Of a DNA stretch of 64,000 nt, positions 51,125-62,200 are shown in pieces. The stretch lies in the NCBI GenBank assembly GCA_023105745.1, contig JALGQZ010000007.1:51131569-51195568 (forward strand). The letters are read 5' to 3'. The stretch comes from Austropuccinia psidii (taxonomy: Eukaryota > Basidiomycota > Pucciniomycetes > Pucciniales > Sphaerophragmiaceae). The notes under the pieces are model-generated. The model was not told where the DNA came from and searched no databases. It saw only the letters and a program-made list of their open reading frames with translations. The first letter of the stretch is position 1, and each line of letters opens with the position of its first letter. The position numbers were made by a program, and so were the translations under genes.

Positions 51125-52943
51125 TGTAAGGTGTGGATATGAAACTTTGATTAAAAATCAAGTACTTTTCCTGTCCTCAAAATTTGTATAAGGTAAAAAT
51201 CAATTAAAAATAGTAAGAAATATTATTTTTAGGAGAAAACATGCCAATTTTATTGTTTATAACTTTATTAGTATGAAAAATAATATTATAAAAATTTATT
51301 GTTTTACCAACAATAAAAATTTATCCAAAAAATACTCTACAAGAGATATTTTAAGGCTACAAAAGAAATTTCTTCAAGAGCAATTTCACTTGGAATTGAT
51401 TGAGAAATGAATTACAAGCAATTAATTAAAGAACAGAGTTCTTTAAAAAGAATATGAAAGAGAAAACACACCCAAAAGTGACCAGAGTGAATTTGGAAAC
51501 AAAGTGACAAAGTTAACAGTGATGAAAGATGCTTTAATTCACTTTTGGGGTGGTTCAGCGGTAAAAATCATTATAAGAGTTACAAAAAATGATTATAATG
51601 ATTTTTTCAAGTGTTTAAAAGGTTTAAAATGATTTGAGAAAGGTGGTTGGAATCTTTTATTGATTGGTTTAACAATGTTTAAACTAATTATAAAAAGGAA
51701 AAGATTCTAACATGAAGAGAAAAGTGGGGCAAAGAAGACATTCTTTTATAGCCATCAATTTTCTTACTCCAAAAGTAAACTTTACTCTTGTCAGTCGTGA
51801 AAAACAGTCTGATAACAGAAAATCCAATTATGGCATCATTGAACCCTGGTTTAGACCAAAAAAGGGCTGGTTTAAGCCATTTTAGACCCTTAAATCAGCC
51901 ATTACTATAGCAATACCTGGTCTAGAGCCTTCAAAACACGTCAGAATGTGTGTAAGAGACGTAGAAACCAGTTAAAACTGTTTTGACTATGATTTTTTTA
52001 TCTTAAGGGTTGTTTTACCCTCTTGGCAACAGCTAAAACTACCCCAGTTGGTATCAAAACCTCATCATCAATTGAGTCCACAGACCCTGTAACTCAATTC
52101 CAGGCCAAAAGTGATGAAATTTTGGGTGAATTTTGACACCACATGCCTTTCAGCAAGGATTTTGGGGGTCTAGCTCCCCCTTGGGCTGGAGTTCCTTTCC
52201 CCCCCCAAATTTAATCTTTCCAATTTATTTTTCCTTTAATTCCTCATCATGTATTATACTGATAATTTACATATGTAATTCAATTGAGTTGTACTGTTCA
52301 ATACAGTAATAATTGATACCTCATATGTAAATCAAAGTTCACTTATGTAATACACGCGCACATTTTGACATTTCAATTGAGTTCAATTGAAAATACTTGA
52401 ATTCCTCATAACTTCTAAAATATACACAACACCTCAATTTTACCACAAATTTTGGTGATTAACACTACATGTGATGTGAATGAAATTAAAGTTTTGAGGA
52501 TCTTCAAGTTTCATACAGAAAATACTAAAAACATAATTTAAGCTTATTTAGAGTTGAGTTACAAAATTTTCACCCAGAGGTGACCCCACCTGATTTTTTA
52601 TGAGGAATCCAATGGTGAAATAATTTTTATATGTTTATTTATTGGATAAAAAGTTATAATAATTTTTATTTAACTTTTTTCCAAAATTATTATTTTTTTT
52701 TACACTTTTGTTCAAAATTCATTTTTACTTAATTTTTTCAAGTATAAATGTAATTTTACAGTTTCAAAATTTGATGTAATTTTATTTTTAAATTGTAATT
52801 AAGTTTTTCATTGTGAATATAATCTTATATTTATATTTTGATTTTCATTTTAATAATATAAATAACTTCATTCTATATATATTTATATGTTACTTTTGTA
52901 TTTGTGGTCTTTTGGGTATATGAAATTACCTCTAAGGCTCACA
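51125..52943 (-). repeat. E2 5' LTR
   Basis: The 1,819-bp full-length partner of 42998-44706. Outer end TGTGAGCC is at 52943, next to TSD CAAAT. Confidence 0.92.
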
Positions 52944-52948
52944 CAAAT

Positions 52949-53969
52949 TAATTTCATTTCCTAATGAATAAGTATGTCAGACTCAGAATGAAAGCTTGAG
53001 AGATGTTCTTTCTATAGTTTCAAGGAGCTTTCCCCATAAAAAAACCTTATATGGATTATTTTCATAGAAATTATACCATAATTTATTTTAACCCTAATCC
53101 TGTTCTGTCAATTTCCCAAGTATCTCAAGAAAGCATCCTTTTGTTCAAATCATTTTCAAATAATATTAAGATATTTTTCCAAGATAAATGATAACTATAC
53201 TGAGTATTAGTGTTAAGAGAAGAAAACATGATAGAAAAAGAAACATGAGAATGAGATATTGGTGTATAACTATTAACTGCATAGAAGGTTAATAGGTTCA
53301 TTTCTTTCCAAATAAGTCTTCAATGTATTTTGAAAATGCATTTGTAAAATTCATTTACAATAGTGATTTATTTGTTTTTGATATTACAAAGAAGATTTAG
53401 TTTATTTTTCAAGACATACATCTCTTTTTCTAAATTGAATATGGAACAGGTGTTTATTTGGAAGATATTTGTACTTTGTGACATCATGAAAGTCTCTTGT
53501 GGAAGAAATTTATACAACCCCCTATTTATGTTTGGAATGAAGAATATGCCAAGAGCCACAAAAGTAATTGTATTTCTCTTCTGAATAAATCATACTCCAG
53601 TATTTTTCCAAAAAGAGGGTAAGTAGTTTCTTTCAAGGACTTGAAATATAGAGTCTTTATTTGAAAAAATAAAGCAAAATCATATTTCTATTAAAACAAT
53701 ATCAAAATCCTTGAAAAAAAAGAAAGTTTTTTTTTCAAGATCAGAAAAAAATTGAAATTGTTTTGTAAAATGAAAAATTTGATTATAAAAAACAGTTAGC
53801 AAATATATTTATTTTGTGAAAGAACAAAAGTAGTTCTTGAAGGAAGAAAACAAATACTCCTTTTGTTAGAAAGGTCAAGAAATGGCTTCTTATCATTAAA
53901 ATGAATATATTGAGGTTTGTTGAAACTATTGGAATCAGAATTTTGAAAAAATCTCCTGATTTCTTTAAA
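52949..53969. other. AT-rich spacer between E2 and the TIR element
   Basis: No gene or repeat could be supported. The ORFs at 53363-53584 are low-complexity. Confidence 0.45.
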
Positions 53970-53972
53970 GGC

Positions 53973-54108
53973 AGTGATATTTCCACGCCTTAACCTAAAC
54001 TTTACACCTACGCCTACGCATAAAATTGTGGATTCAGATACGCCTTCACGCCTTTCATGGATGTAGTTTGCTAAATCCACGCATCCAAGTGATTACTAAA
54101 TCCACGCC
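53973..54108 (+). repeat. Left terminal inverted repeat
   Basis: The 136-bp arm contains CACGCC and CCTACGC words. Its reverse complement matches 59166-59282 almost throughout, with an insertion of roughly 20 bp near 53990-54012 relative to the right arm. Confidence 0.9.
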
Positions 54109-54230
54109 AAATAAGATATTGATAAGATTTTTATCTCAGAAATTTGAGAAAAAAACTCTAAAATGAAAAAATGCTATATACAAGTGATCTGTCTAAATTT
54201 TCAGAATAATTTTATTGATGAGGAATATAC
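54109..54230. other. Spacer between left TIR and OTU remnant
   Basis: AT-rich with no reading frame that I can support. It probably held the 3' end of the OTU gene. Confidence 0.4.
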
Positions 54231-55260
54231 TCTTCTCCACTTTGAAGCTGATTGATGTGAATGTGCCCCGGGCCACTGTGGTGGCAATTTGGGAAGAGGT
54301 AATTTGCCTATCTCATGTTCATTGAAAATGATGAGTATCCAACGATTACCATTTATGTGAGCTGGGGAGATTGGATGCATAATTGAAACTCCACATGGAC
54401 TGCATAGGGTTGGAAGGACTGTCTGTGGTGGGAAGTTCTGTCAATCTGGATGGAAAAATACAAATGGACGCTTATATGTATTTGTCAATATTGGTCCATG
54501 ATCCCATTTACTTAACCAGTTATCCATTCTTGTGATAGCTGTAGCCATCAGATTATCTCTTATCTTATCCATTTCCACTGCTCCTCCCAATATTTGGTTG
54601 TAATAATTGCAATTCCTATCAATTTCTTCTATCAAATCTTGTCTCACTTCTCTCCAGCTCTTTTCCTTTTGTGGGCTTTAAAGTGACAATCCTTTTGCCA
54701 CTGCATGGAATCCACAATTCCCATCTGCAGGAGGATTAAAAATTTTCTCAATGAACTTGTGCATGAAAGGTGGCTGTATCTAATCAATATAGAGAGTCTT
54801 TGAAAAGGAGGTTATTTTTCAGTTATTCATTTGCATATCAAATTTTATCCACTCACTGGTTCTTTCAAACAATTTGAGTTATTTTGGGGTCTCAAGTTTA
54901 TTTCCAGTTTTCCTATATCATTTAATAATTTTCTTTTTCTTTTTGTGGTAGTTTCATCATCTTGGCTTGCCTCTTTTTGCATCAAATAGAGCTTTTCCCC
55001 CTCATAAATTGAGCTTTGGGACCAATAGTAGCTCTGTGCATCTTTTTAAGAAATCTTTTGTGACGATTCTGGATATCCTGCTCAATTTCAAATTTGGATG
55101 GAAGCCTTTTGGTAGACTTTACCCTTTTCCTTTTTAGTGATGGCCTACCACGTGAAATTAAAGCCTTTTCGGGGTGAAAAAGCTTAATGGTTGTGTATTG
55201 AAAGCTAAGGAGCTCCTGAATTTGTTTGATCAATTTTTTTGTAATGGTATTTCATGTTCA
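54231..55260 (-). pseudogene. OTU-type cysteine protease remnant, catalytic His lost
   Basis: Minus strand. A basic tract GRPSLKRKRVKSTKRLPSKFE (about 55170-55080) precedes the domain and resembles the linker found before OTU domains in fungal transposon proteins. The OTU signature ADGNCGFHAVAKGLSL at about 54722-54675 has the catalytic Asp and Cys. A stop follows, then RQDLIEEIDRNCNYYNQILG (54647-54590) and, after a shift, AHINGNRWILIIF near 54362-54325. There the catalytic His of the family's N-H-W motif is Arg (NRW). OTU enzymes cleave ubiquitin-type conjugates. This copy has stops at about 54677 and 54780, a shift near 54440, and an inactive site. In related elements such domains accompany MULE-type transposases, but none is seen here. 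Confidence 0.7.
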
Positions 55261-55319
55261 TCAACTTCCTTTTCAATCTTTTGCATTTTTTGTTTCAAAT
55301 TCCATTGTGAATTAGAATC

Positions 55320-55940
55320 ATGGTCCTGTTACACATGATTTTAGCATTACTACAATCACACATATCAGAAATAAGATACCACCTACCTCAAGCTCCAAAG
55401 GATGAATTTCCGACCAAGCTCCAATGTGGGATTCGCTACAAGAGTGGTAGGGAAATTAGATCTAGGTTTGAAAATTTTGTTTCCTCCCGCATCAAGATTC
55501 TTTCTATGTCTGCTGCCCGTGAGAATAATGAAATCATGCAGGAAGCCCAGCTACCTGAATGGCATGAAGGTGAATGGAATCCAATGTTCCACCAAAAATT
55601 ACGGTCTTTCTCCAATCAAATTATAACAACAAATGGTTTTCATAATCGTGTTCATAGAGATGAGAAGGACATGAATACTTGGACTTATCGTTTGTTCAAA
55701 TTCTTTGACAAATCAGCCATAGAACCAATTCCATCTCCCATCCACTCCTGTGGCTATGGCCTCTCATTTCCTGAATACTCCACACTTTTGTATTTTTCTT
55801 GCAAACAAGGTATTATTGAGCTTCTCTGGAAAACTTAAACCACTTTTCACCAGACCACTCAGCCACCTCCTATTTTTGATGAACTTCCCACCATAAATCA
55901 CTTTGGCTGTTCTTTCCAAATCAACTCCAAGCTATATTAA
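55320..55940 (+). pseudogene. TET/JBP-like 2-oxoglutarate/Fe(II) dioxygenase, one stop
   Basis: The frame runs 172 codons from ATG 55320 to a TAA at 55836-55838, then continues in the same frame to a natural-looking TAA at 55938-55940. The iron-binding H-x-D is VHRD (H112, D114) inside NGFHNRVHRDEKDMNTWTY. This is followed by the family-like PIPSPI and LSFPEYSTLLYF, a C-terminal GIIELLWKT, and the distal His in NHFGCSFQIN (about residue 194). TET/JBP enzymes oxidise 5-methylcytosine or thymine in DNA; fungal versions are commonly carried by DNA transposons. All three metal ligands are present, and the only visible lesion is one stop (Lys/Gln/Glu-type codon to TAA). The N-terminus may be incomplete. 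The gene lies divergent from the OTU remnant and upstream of the helicase. Confidence 0.7.
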
Positions 55941-56539
55941 AGAGCTAAAAGCCTTATATGTATGGATCCAATAACCCAAGAAGAGAAGACATATGGACGT
56001 CAAGAAAAGATTCAAAATGAAAAGAAAAGACATCAACCAAAAAAATGAAGCTTTCAAACATATAAATTTCTTGTGATTTTCCATTTCTTTTGATGTAGCT
56101 TTTCAACCTTAGACTAGGATACTTATGCATAAAATGGGATAGTTGATGCAAGCTTGAGTACATATTTTCCTTTGGTGACTTTCTTGAAATATATGTCCTT
56201 AAGTATCCTTAGGAATTTCCTTCATGTATTCTGTTTGAAGTCAGGACTTCGAATATAAAGATTCTTCTCATTCAGAGCTTGATACAATTATATTGAAATA
56301 TCCAAGAATAAATTTCCTTGCCTCTCTAAATTGAGCTGTTTTTTTTCAAACAATCTTTTATTGAACCTCACGTGTTTCTATTTATAATACAAATAGTAAC
56401 TGCAAACCACAAGCCGGCCTGATTAGTATCAAAATTACTTTAGTATATATTCTTGCTCTCCAGTTCATTTCATTTACCATTCATTCCTGTCAAGATCAAA
56501 CTGAATCTTTTTTCAAAATATGGATTCTTCCAAGCCATA
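55941..56539. other. Intergenic segment inside the TIR element
   Basis: No protein family is recognised. It may contain the promoter and 5' untranslated region of the helicase gene. The minus ORF at 55954-56163 has no motif. Confidence 0.4.
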
Positions 56540-59127
56540 TTGCCTTGGTATATTGAAAACCCATGTATGCCTCACTAATCCCATTCAGAAACCTTTTCCA
56601 CCAGATGATTGGATTTTCTTATGTCATACAAGTCAAAATTCATTCTTGTATACATGACATCAAAGAGAAGCTTGGGGTAGCCTTCCTCTGGATGTCACCT
56701 CTGCACTCGTACCATTATTGGGTGACCCCAATTTCTTCATATCCTGTGGTCCTTCTGGCATGTGGCACACCAATCTAGAGAAAGCCCCAACCAGAAAGTA
56801 TTCATTGAAATCTTTCTCAAGCTTAAGCTTTACAAGAAAAACATCACTATTCCAATATTAATGTTTATTTTTTTGTTTTCCTCAGAAAGCATTGATATAT
56901 TTGACCTCATTAGGCAGAATTCAATATTAATTCACCAACCAGCCACATACAACAGCTCTGAACATTGTGGGTGTTCACTTATCTCACACCTGGAGCCCCA
57001 GCCTGTTATCTCTTCTCAGAACGTATTGTTGTCACCTGAGCTGCACTCACAGCTCCTGAAGATTCCAAGGGGGAATGACCTTCCACAAATCAAATCCCTA
57101 ATACCATTCCTAAAATCATCACTCAAGCCTCATCAAAAGAAAGGATTAGCATTTCTCCTAGATAGAGAAGCCCCAAATGGAAAATCGGCAAAATCTCTGT
57201 GGTTAAAGAAACCATCATCCTCATCTACAAGAATAAACTTGATACATAGCATCAAAAAGAAGCAAGTAAATAACCTCAAAGACTCCTTCAGCCATACTCC
57301 CTTGGGCTGTCTGCTTGCTGATGACATGGGACTAGGGAAATCAATTCAGTGCATATCACTCATATGTATGACTCTTGAAGATTCCAAAAGAGATATTCCA
57401 CCATCCATTCACTTTCTTAATAAAAAACAAAAACACTCCACACTCATAATATGCTTACCTTGTTTGATAAAGAATTGGGAAGATGAATTAAAATTACATA
57501 CAGACATATCCCAACTAAAGATTGTCACCTATCATTGGAAGAAAAGAAAGGAGATTGGACTTAAAAAAATGGTCTGAAGCTGATATTGTAATATCTAGCT
57601 ATCATTTGTTAGCCCATGAGTTTGGCCAGCCTGATAATATAGAAAGCTCTTGAATTTACCATAGCGAATGGTACTGAGTTGTCTTAGATGCGGCCCAGTG
57701 AGTTTTTCAATGTATTACTTATAAATTGTGGAATTCTGATGAAAGATATATAAATTAAATTGACATACCTAGTCAGATAAGAAGTCAGGAGTCAACTTTC
57801 TTCAAAGCTGACAGGAACCCCTATTCAAAACAGTATAAATAACTTAATGAGCCTAATCACCTTCATTACAGCACCTCAAAGTGAAAAACAAGATAATTTG
57901 GTACCAGAAATATTGGAAGAGCTCAAAAAAGGAAATTATAGCCCCCTTCAGTTATGCCTGAGGCATCTTTGTCTACAAAGAAACAAGGACCGCATTTTAA
58001 ATGATCTACCTGAAATTAATCATGATTATATCCATGAACCTCTCTCAGATTGGACTTTAGATAGATATAATGATATTTGCAAAGAGTTCATATCATCATC
58101 TAATCAAGGCTCAGAAATGTTCTTCAAGTATATAAACAAGCTTTGCCTTTGTTGCAATCATCACTTGCTTAGTGAAAGTATATATGACATTGAAGGTATG
58201 ATCTCACCATATGGGACACAGATAGAAGGGAGTTTTTTTAATAGTACCATAACAGAACATGTTGATGTCAAAAAATGTCTACAAAGCACTAAAATTAAGA
58301 GGCTCCTGAAAATTCTTTTATCACGCTGAAACATTAAAAATTGAACCCCCAAATCAGTGATTTTTTCACAGTTTACAACATTTCTTGATTTGTAAGTTGG
58401 GTTATTTCCCTTATTTTGTCTATTAAACTTCTGCTTTGTACCTCTCCTTTGATAATTATTTGTGATAAACTGTTAGGATTGGAATTGTCTTAGAAAACAA
58501 TAAGATCGTTTTTACACGTGTTGATGGAACAATAGGCCAAGCTACACAGGAAGCAGAACTTAAGAAATTCAAGGAAAACACCAATGTAGAAGTACTTGTG
58601 GCTTCTATAGGGGCTGCAGGGGTTGGTCTGAATATAACTGGTGCAGACGTGGTATTTATAATGGTATGAACTATGATAACATGACCATGAGGCGATATTT
58701 TAATATAATCTATATATCTAATATATATCTAGGAGCCTCATTGAAATCCAGCTGCTGAAGATCAAGCTATTTATTGTCTACATCACATTGGACAAAGGAA
58801 AAATATAATGGCATACCATTTGATATCACCTGATACAGTGGAGATAAACATGCAAAGGGTATGTTAATTCATAAGAAGTTTTATTTGATGAAAAACTTAG
58901 AACCACTTATTTTATATTTATGAATTACAGGTACAACAGAGGAAGTGGACTTTGGCAAGGTGTGTACATTTTTAATCATTCAAATCACTGATCGGATTTT
59001 ATTTTCCTGTCCTTATGGTGGTTTTTTTTTTCATGTAAGAACAACTTTAGCAAGTACTTTGACATATGCTGAGCTATCAAAACTTTTATTAGAGACTCAT
59101 ATGAACATCAAAATTGAAAGTGGGTAA
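56540..59127 (+). pseudogene. Rad5-like SNF2 family helicase, multi-exon pseudogene
   Basis: SNF2 ATPases move or strip chromatin proteins. The introns are 56798-56885, 57698-57772, 58392-58476, 58664-58732 and 58859-58930, all GT..AG with good donors. The N-terminal part includes FPPDDWIFLCHTSQNSFLYT and NFFISCGPSGMWHTN. The ATPase lobe has LKPHQKKGLAFLLDRE, motif I DDMGLGKS (about 57320-57343), motif Ia-like HSTLIICLPCLIKNWEDEL, motif II DAAH (Glu replaced by Ala), and LTGTPIQN. The C-lobe has SVIFSQFTTFLD, VDGTIGQAT, VLVASIGAAGVGLNITGADV (motif V) and AEDQAIYCLHHIGQRK (motif VI, with the family's usual R-L-H-R replaced). Lesions are a stop near 56650, a shift in an A7 run near 57565, a shift near 57790, stops near 58327, and TGA for the Trp in EPHWNP (58742-58744). 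Exon structure is intact, so decay is recent relative to structure. Confidence 0.85.
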
Positions 59128-59165
59128 CTGTGAAATTATAGTTCTTTTGGATTAAAAAAAATTGG

Positions 59166-59282
59166 GGTGTGAATTTAGTAATCACTTGGATGCATGGATT
59201 TAGCAAACTGCATCCATGAAAGGCGTGAAGGCGTATCTGACTCCACAATTTTATGCGTAGGCATAGGCGTGGAAATATCACT
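59166..59282 (-). repeat. Right terminal inverted repeat
   Basis: The 117-bp arm is the inverted match of 53973-54108. Confidence 0.9.
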
Positions 59283-59285
59283 CCC

Positions 59286-62200
59286 CTTTTTTAATTCTTA
59301 CTTTTACATGAAAGATTATTCTTGATGTGAGGTAATAGTATTGTTGAAAAAGAGGCATCAAAATTAGAAGAAAAACATATTTTTACACAATGAAACCCAT
59401 TTCTTGGCCTTCTGTTAGCCATACAGCTAAAAGAAAATATTCATATTACCCTTCTCATATTCTAATCATCTTTCACTACCCTTATTAACTAAATTTTCGA
59501 TAAGAAGAATTCCTCCAAGAGAAATATTTATTAATTGATCTCAAAGACTGACTGGGATATCTGGGGTTGAAGTTCTTGATCTGGAATTCCAGGCTTCAAC
59601 AAGTTAGCAACCCCTATTACTTTGCCATATGAAAACAAGATATACAATTAGCAATAAAAAATTTAAGGGATCCCAAAGTGCTTCCATTCTTTATGATTTA
59701 CAGCTTCTTATCTTCAAAAATAACCAAGATATCTGGGATTGAAGTTTCTTTCGCACTGAAAGAATTCCCTGCATAATCATCTTATGTGCAAGAGGATAAG
59801 GGAAGAGATATAGCATGAATGATTAAATAGCTCATAAACCCATGAAGTTTTGTATTATTCTTTTAACTACATCTAAAAAGTTGAATGAGATTTTTTAGCT
59901 GGAAAATGAACAAGACAGAAGTGGCTGTACAAAGAATGTAATAACTTATACACCACTTATGTTTGAGCCAAAAATGTATAGAGTCTCAAAGACCTCTAAA
60001 ATGATAAAAAATGATTTTACATAGATGTTATTAACTGTTTGATATATCTCTGAAAGGCAATGAAAGCTCTTATGTGACCCTTTATATTATTAGCCTTGCA
60101 TCAATATAGACTTGCTACTATAGCCAAGTAGAAGGTTCAAAACCACATTTTACTCATTTACGTCTTAACGAGGCTTTTTAAGAACAAGCGGGCCATAAAA
60201 GGTTAAAATTTTCATTTTCATTCTTGGAAAAGGGAAAAAAACCTCCACCAATCCCAACAAGGCATAAGAGGAGCCTTTCTCTCACTCAATTTAAGAATGA
60301 AAAATTTAACTATTCTTATATTCCTACATATTAAGACTTCCTTCGGAAGTGGTAACCTTGTAATACTAATGGTTATACATATAATAATTACTATTTTGGT
60401 GTGTATGACAATAGCTCAGATAATAAAACCTTCACCCAGGGCTCTCAAAGGTACTCACCATTTCTAATTGTATTAGTAGATCCCTTTCATTTATATTCAA
60501 CTATATTATGTTGCAGTTTATTTCCCAAACTTGTGTTTCTATCTGTAATCAACTATATTGTAGATATCCCATACAGCCAGCCATAAAGATTCTGATTTTG
60601 ACTTCTGGTGCTTGATTGAAGTATTCCCTTTTATCTGACTGGGTTAGTTTAAATAATTTCTCATCATTTAGATTGAATAATTTAATATATGTTATTGAAA
60701 ATTATGGAGGCTCTTGACACACTTTTTAGTGTCTTAAAATTTTTAGGAATACAGTAATCATTAAAACTGGCTTCTAAGGTAAGAAACAGAGCATTTTTCA
60801 TATCAATTGACATATTAAATCTCCTTCCTTGATGAAAGCACTGTAGATTTTCTGTTTATCTACCAAACCCCAACTAAATGTAATTTAACTTACTGGAAGA
60901 CTAAACTCAAAATATACATCTTTTGTCTGATACAAAATTTATGTGTATTTTTGTTTATTGTTGTTGAGAAATTATTCAACAACAAATGATTACTTAAAAT
61001 TTTCCCTCCTGATATCCTTATATGTAGAAGGATAAGTGTTTTTTAATAATCTTGTATTATGTTCCAAATTCCTGCTTAATTTTTGAATTATTTTGCAAAG
61101 CCTAATGAATTTAGTAATTCATAATTTAGATTTCAAATGATGAAAACTTTCCAATTTTAAATTTGCTTCAAATACATATGAAAAATGTGTAAGAGTCATG
61201 GGGTTATCAAGTTTTTCCCATTTTCTGAGTCTCCTTGGAGTTAAGATAAAGGAGTTGAATCAGCATGCCCTGTACAAGCAATATTTGAAATAGTAAAAAA
61301 AATACTTTAAAGTTTAGGAAGAAGTTCTACCATAAATAGTAGTACATTAATAAAAAAACAGCTTTTGAGCTAATTCAACTGGGTTTTATTTGGTACTTCC
61401 CTTAAATAATGTCATATTTTCTTAAATTCCTTCAAATAGAGTTATGAAGGAATCAGAGAAGGCCTCTATTTAAATATTTTATATTTCATGTCACAATAAT
61501 TTCCTTTCCAAACTAGTGGAAGTAAAAATTAAGGAAATAGCTTGAGAGCTACAGAAAGATTGCTCTTAAATTCTGAAGGGTTAAATCAACTGAATAGAAG
61601 AACTCAAATATGTCTTTTTAGCTATTGTAACTATTGTATCTTACTCCCAAATCCTATAAGTAGTGTCCTAGAAGAAGTGTCTCTCTACATTGAGCACATT
61701 TTCCTCAAATCTTATGTTACAGTTATTCTTTAATATTTATTAGGATCCTTATTTAAATGAGGTAAATTAATTGTTAAGAATTCCGAGATGAAATTTCTGA
61801 GAAATGTTCTCACTAAAATGATCCAGATAGGAATCTTGATATTCTGAATATTTCTCATAGTATTATTAGTTTAGAAGTCTTATGTTTCAAAAACAATGAT
61901 TTCTAGAGAGAATAAATGAATAGATCAGTTTTTTCTACAATTCAAGGTGCATATTTTGAAAAGTATTTTGGTTTATTCATCAAATACCTGTTTTTATAAT
62001 GTATTTCCTACTATTTTCCATAAATAAAGAGTTCTTAATCAAAAGAATTCATGAAAATTATTATAGAACTAATATATCGTATGAGGTAGCTTAAGCAAAA
62101 AATAATCATGGTGATCATATTGAAATTTTTCAAATACATTTTTTGAGGGATCAAAAGAAAAGAGAAATTTTGCATTATAATTCAATCTTATTGTGCCTTT

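Larger units (their letters stand above)
42998..52943 (-). mobile_element. E2: decayed Ty3/Gypsy chromodomain retrotransposon
   Basis: The element is 9,946 bp on the minus strand. Its LTRs are 42998-44706 (1,709 bp) and 51125-52943 (1,819 bp), with a perfect 5-bp TSD CAAAT (42993-42997 and 52944-52948). The LTR length difference is mainly two deletions in the left copy. One is about 100 bp near 44370, where the right copy has 52525-52610. The other is about 20 bp near 43725, apparently between CTGGTTTA words. PBS (51105-51122) and PPT (44707-44718) match those of E1 in place and type. Coding regions have many stops, and the RT active site is changed. Confidence 0.93.
53970..59285. mobile_element. 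5.3-kb TIR DNA element with OTU, TET/JBP and SNF2 genes
   Basis: Long terminal inverted repeats (53973-54108 and 59166-59282) begin AGTGATATTTCCACGCC and are nearly identical apart from about 20 extra bases in the left arm. Outermost bases are GGC on the left and GGG on the right. Inside are, in order, an OTU protease remnant (minus), a TET/JBP-like dioxygenase (plus) and a SNF2/Rad5-like helicase pseudogene (plus) that stops 38 bp short of the right TIR. No transposase was recognised. TIRs over 100 bp recall Mutator-like elements (9-bp TSD). The flanks TTCTTTAAA and CTTTTTTAA are only loosely alike, so a TSD cannot be claimed. Association of TET/JBP genes with KDZ-type transposons in basidiomycetes is established knowledge. 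Whether this element belongs there or with MULEs is open. Confidence 0.75.

Noticed and set aside
53960..59295. 9-bp TSD (TTCTTTAAA / CTTTTTTAA) for the TIR element
   Set aside because: The two flanks are only similar A/T runs. No exact duplication of 8-10 bp fits the repeat ends.
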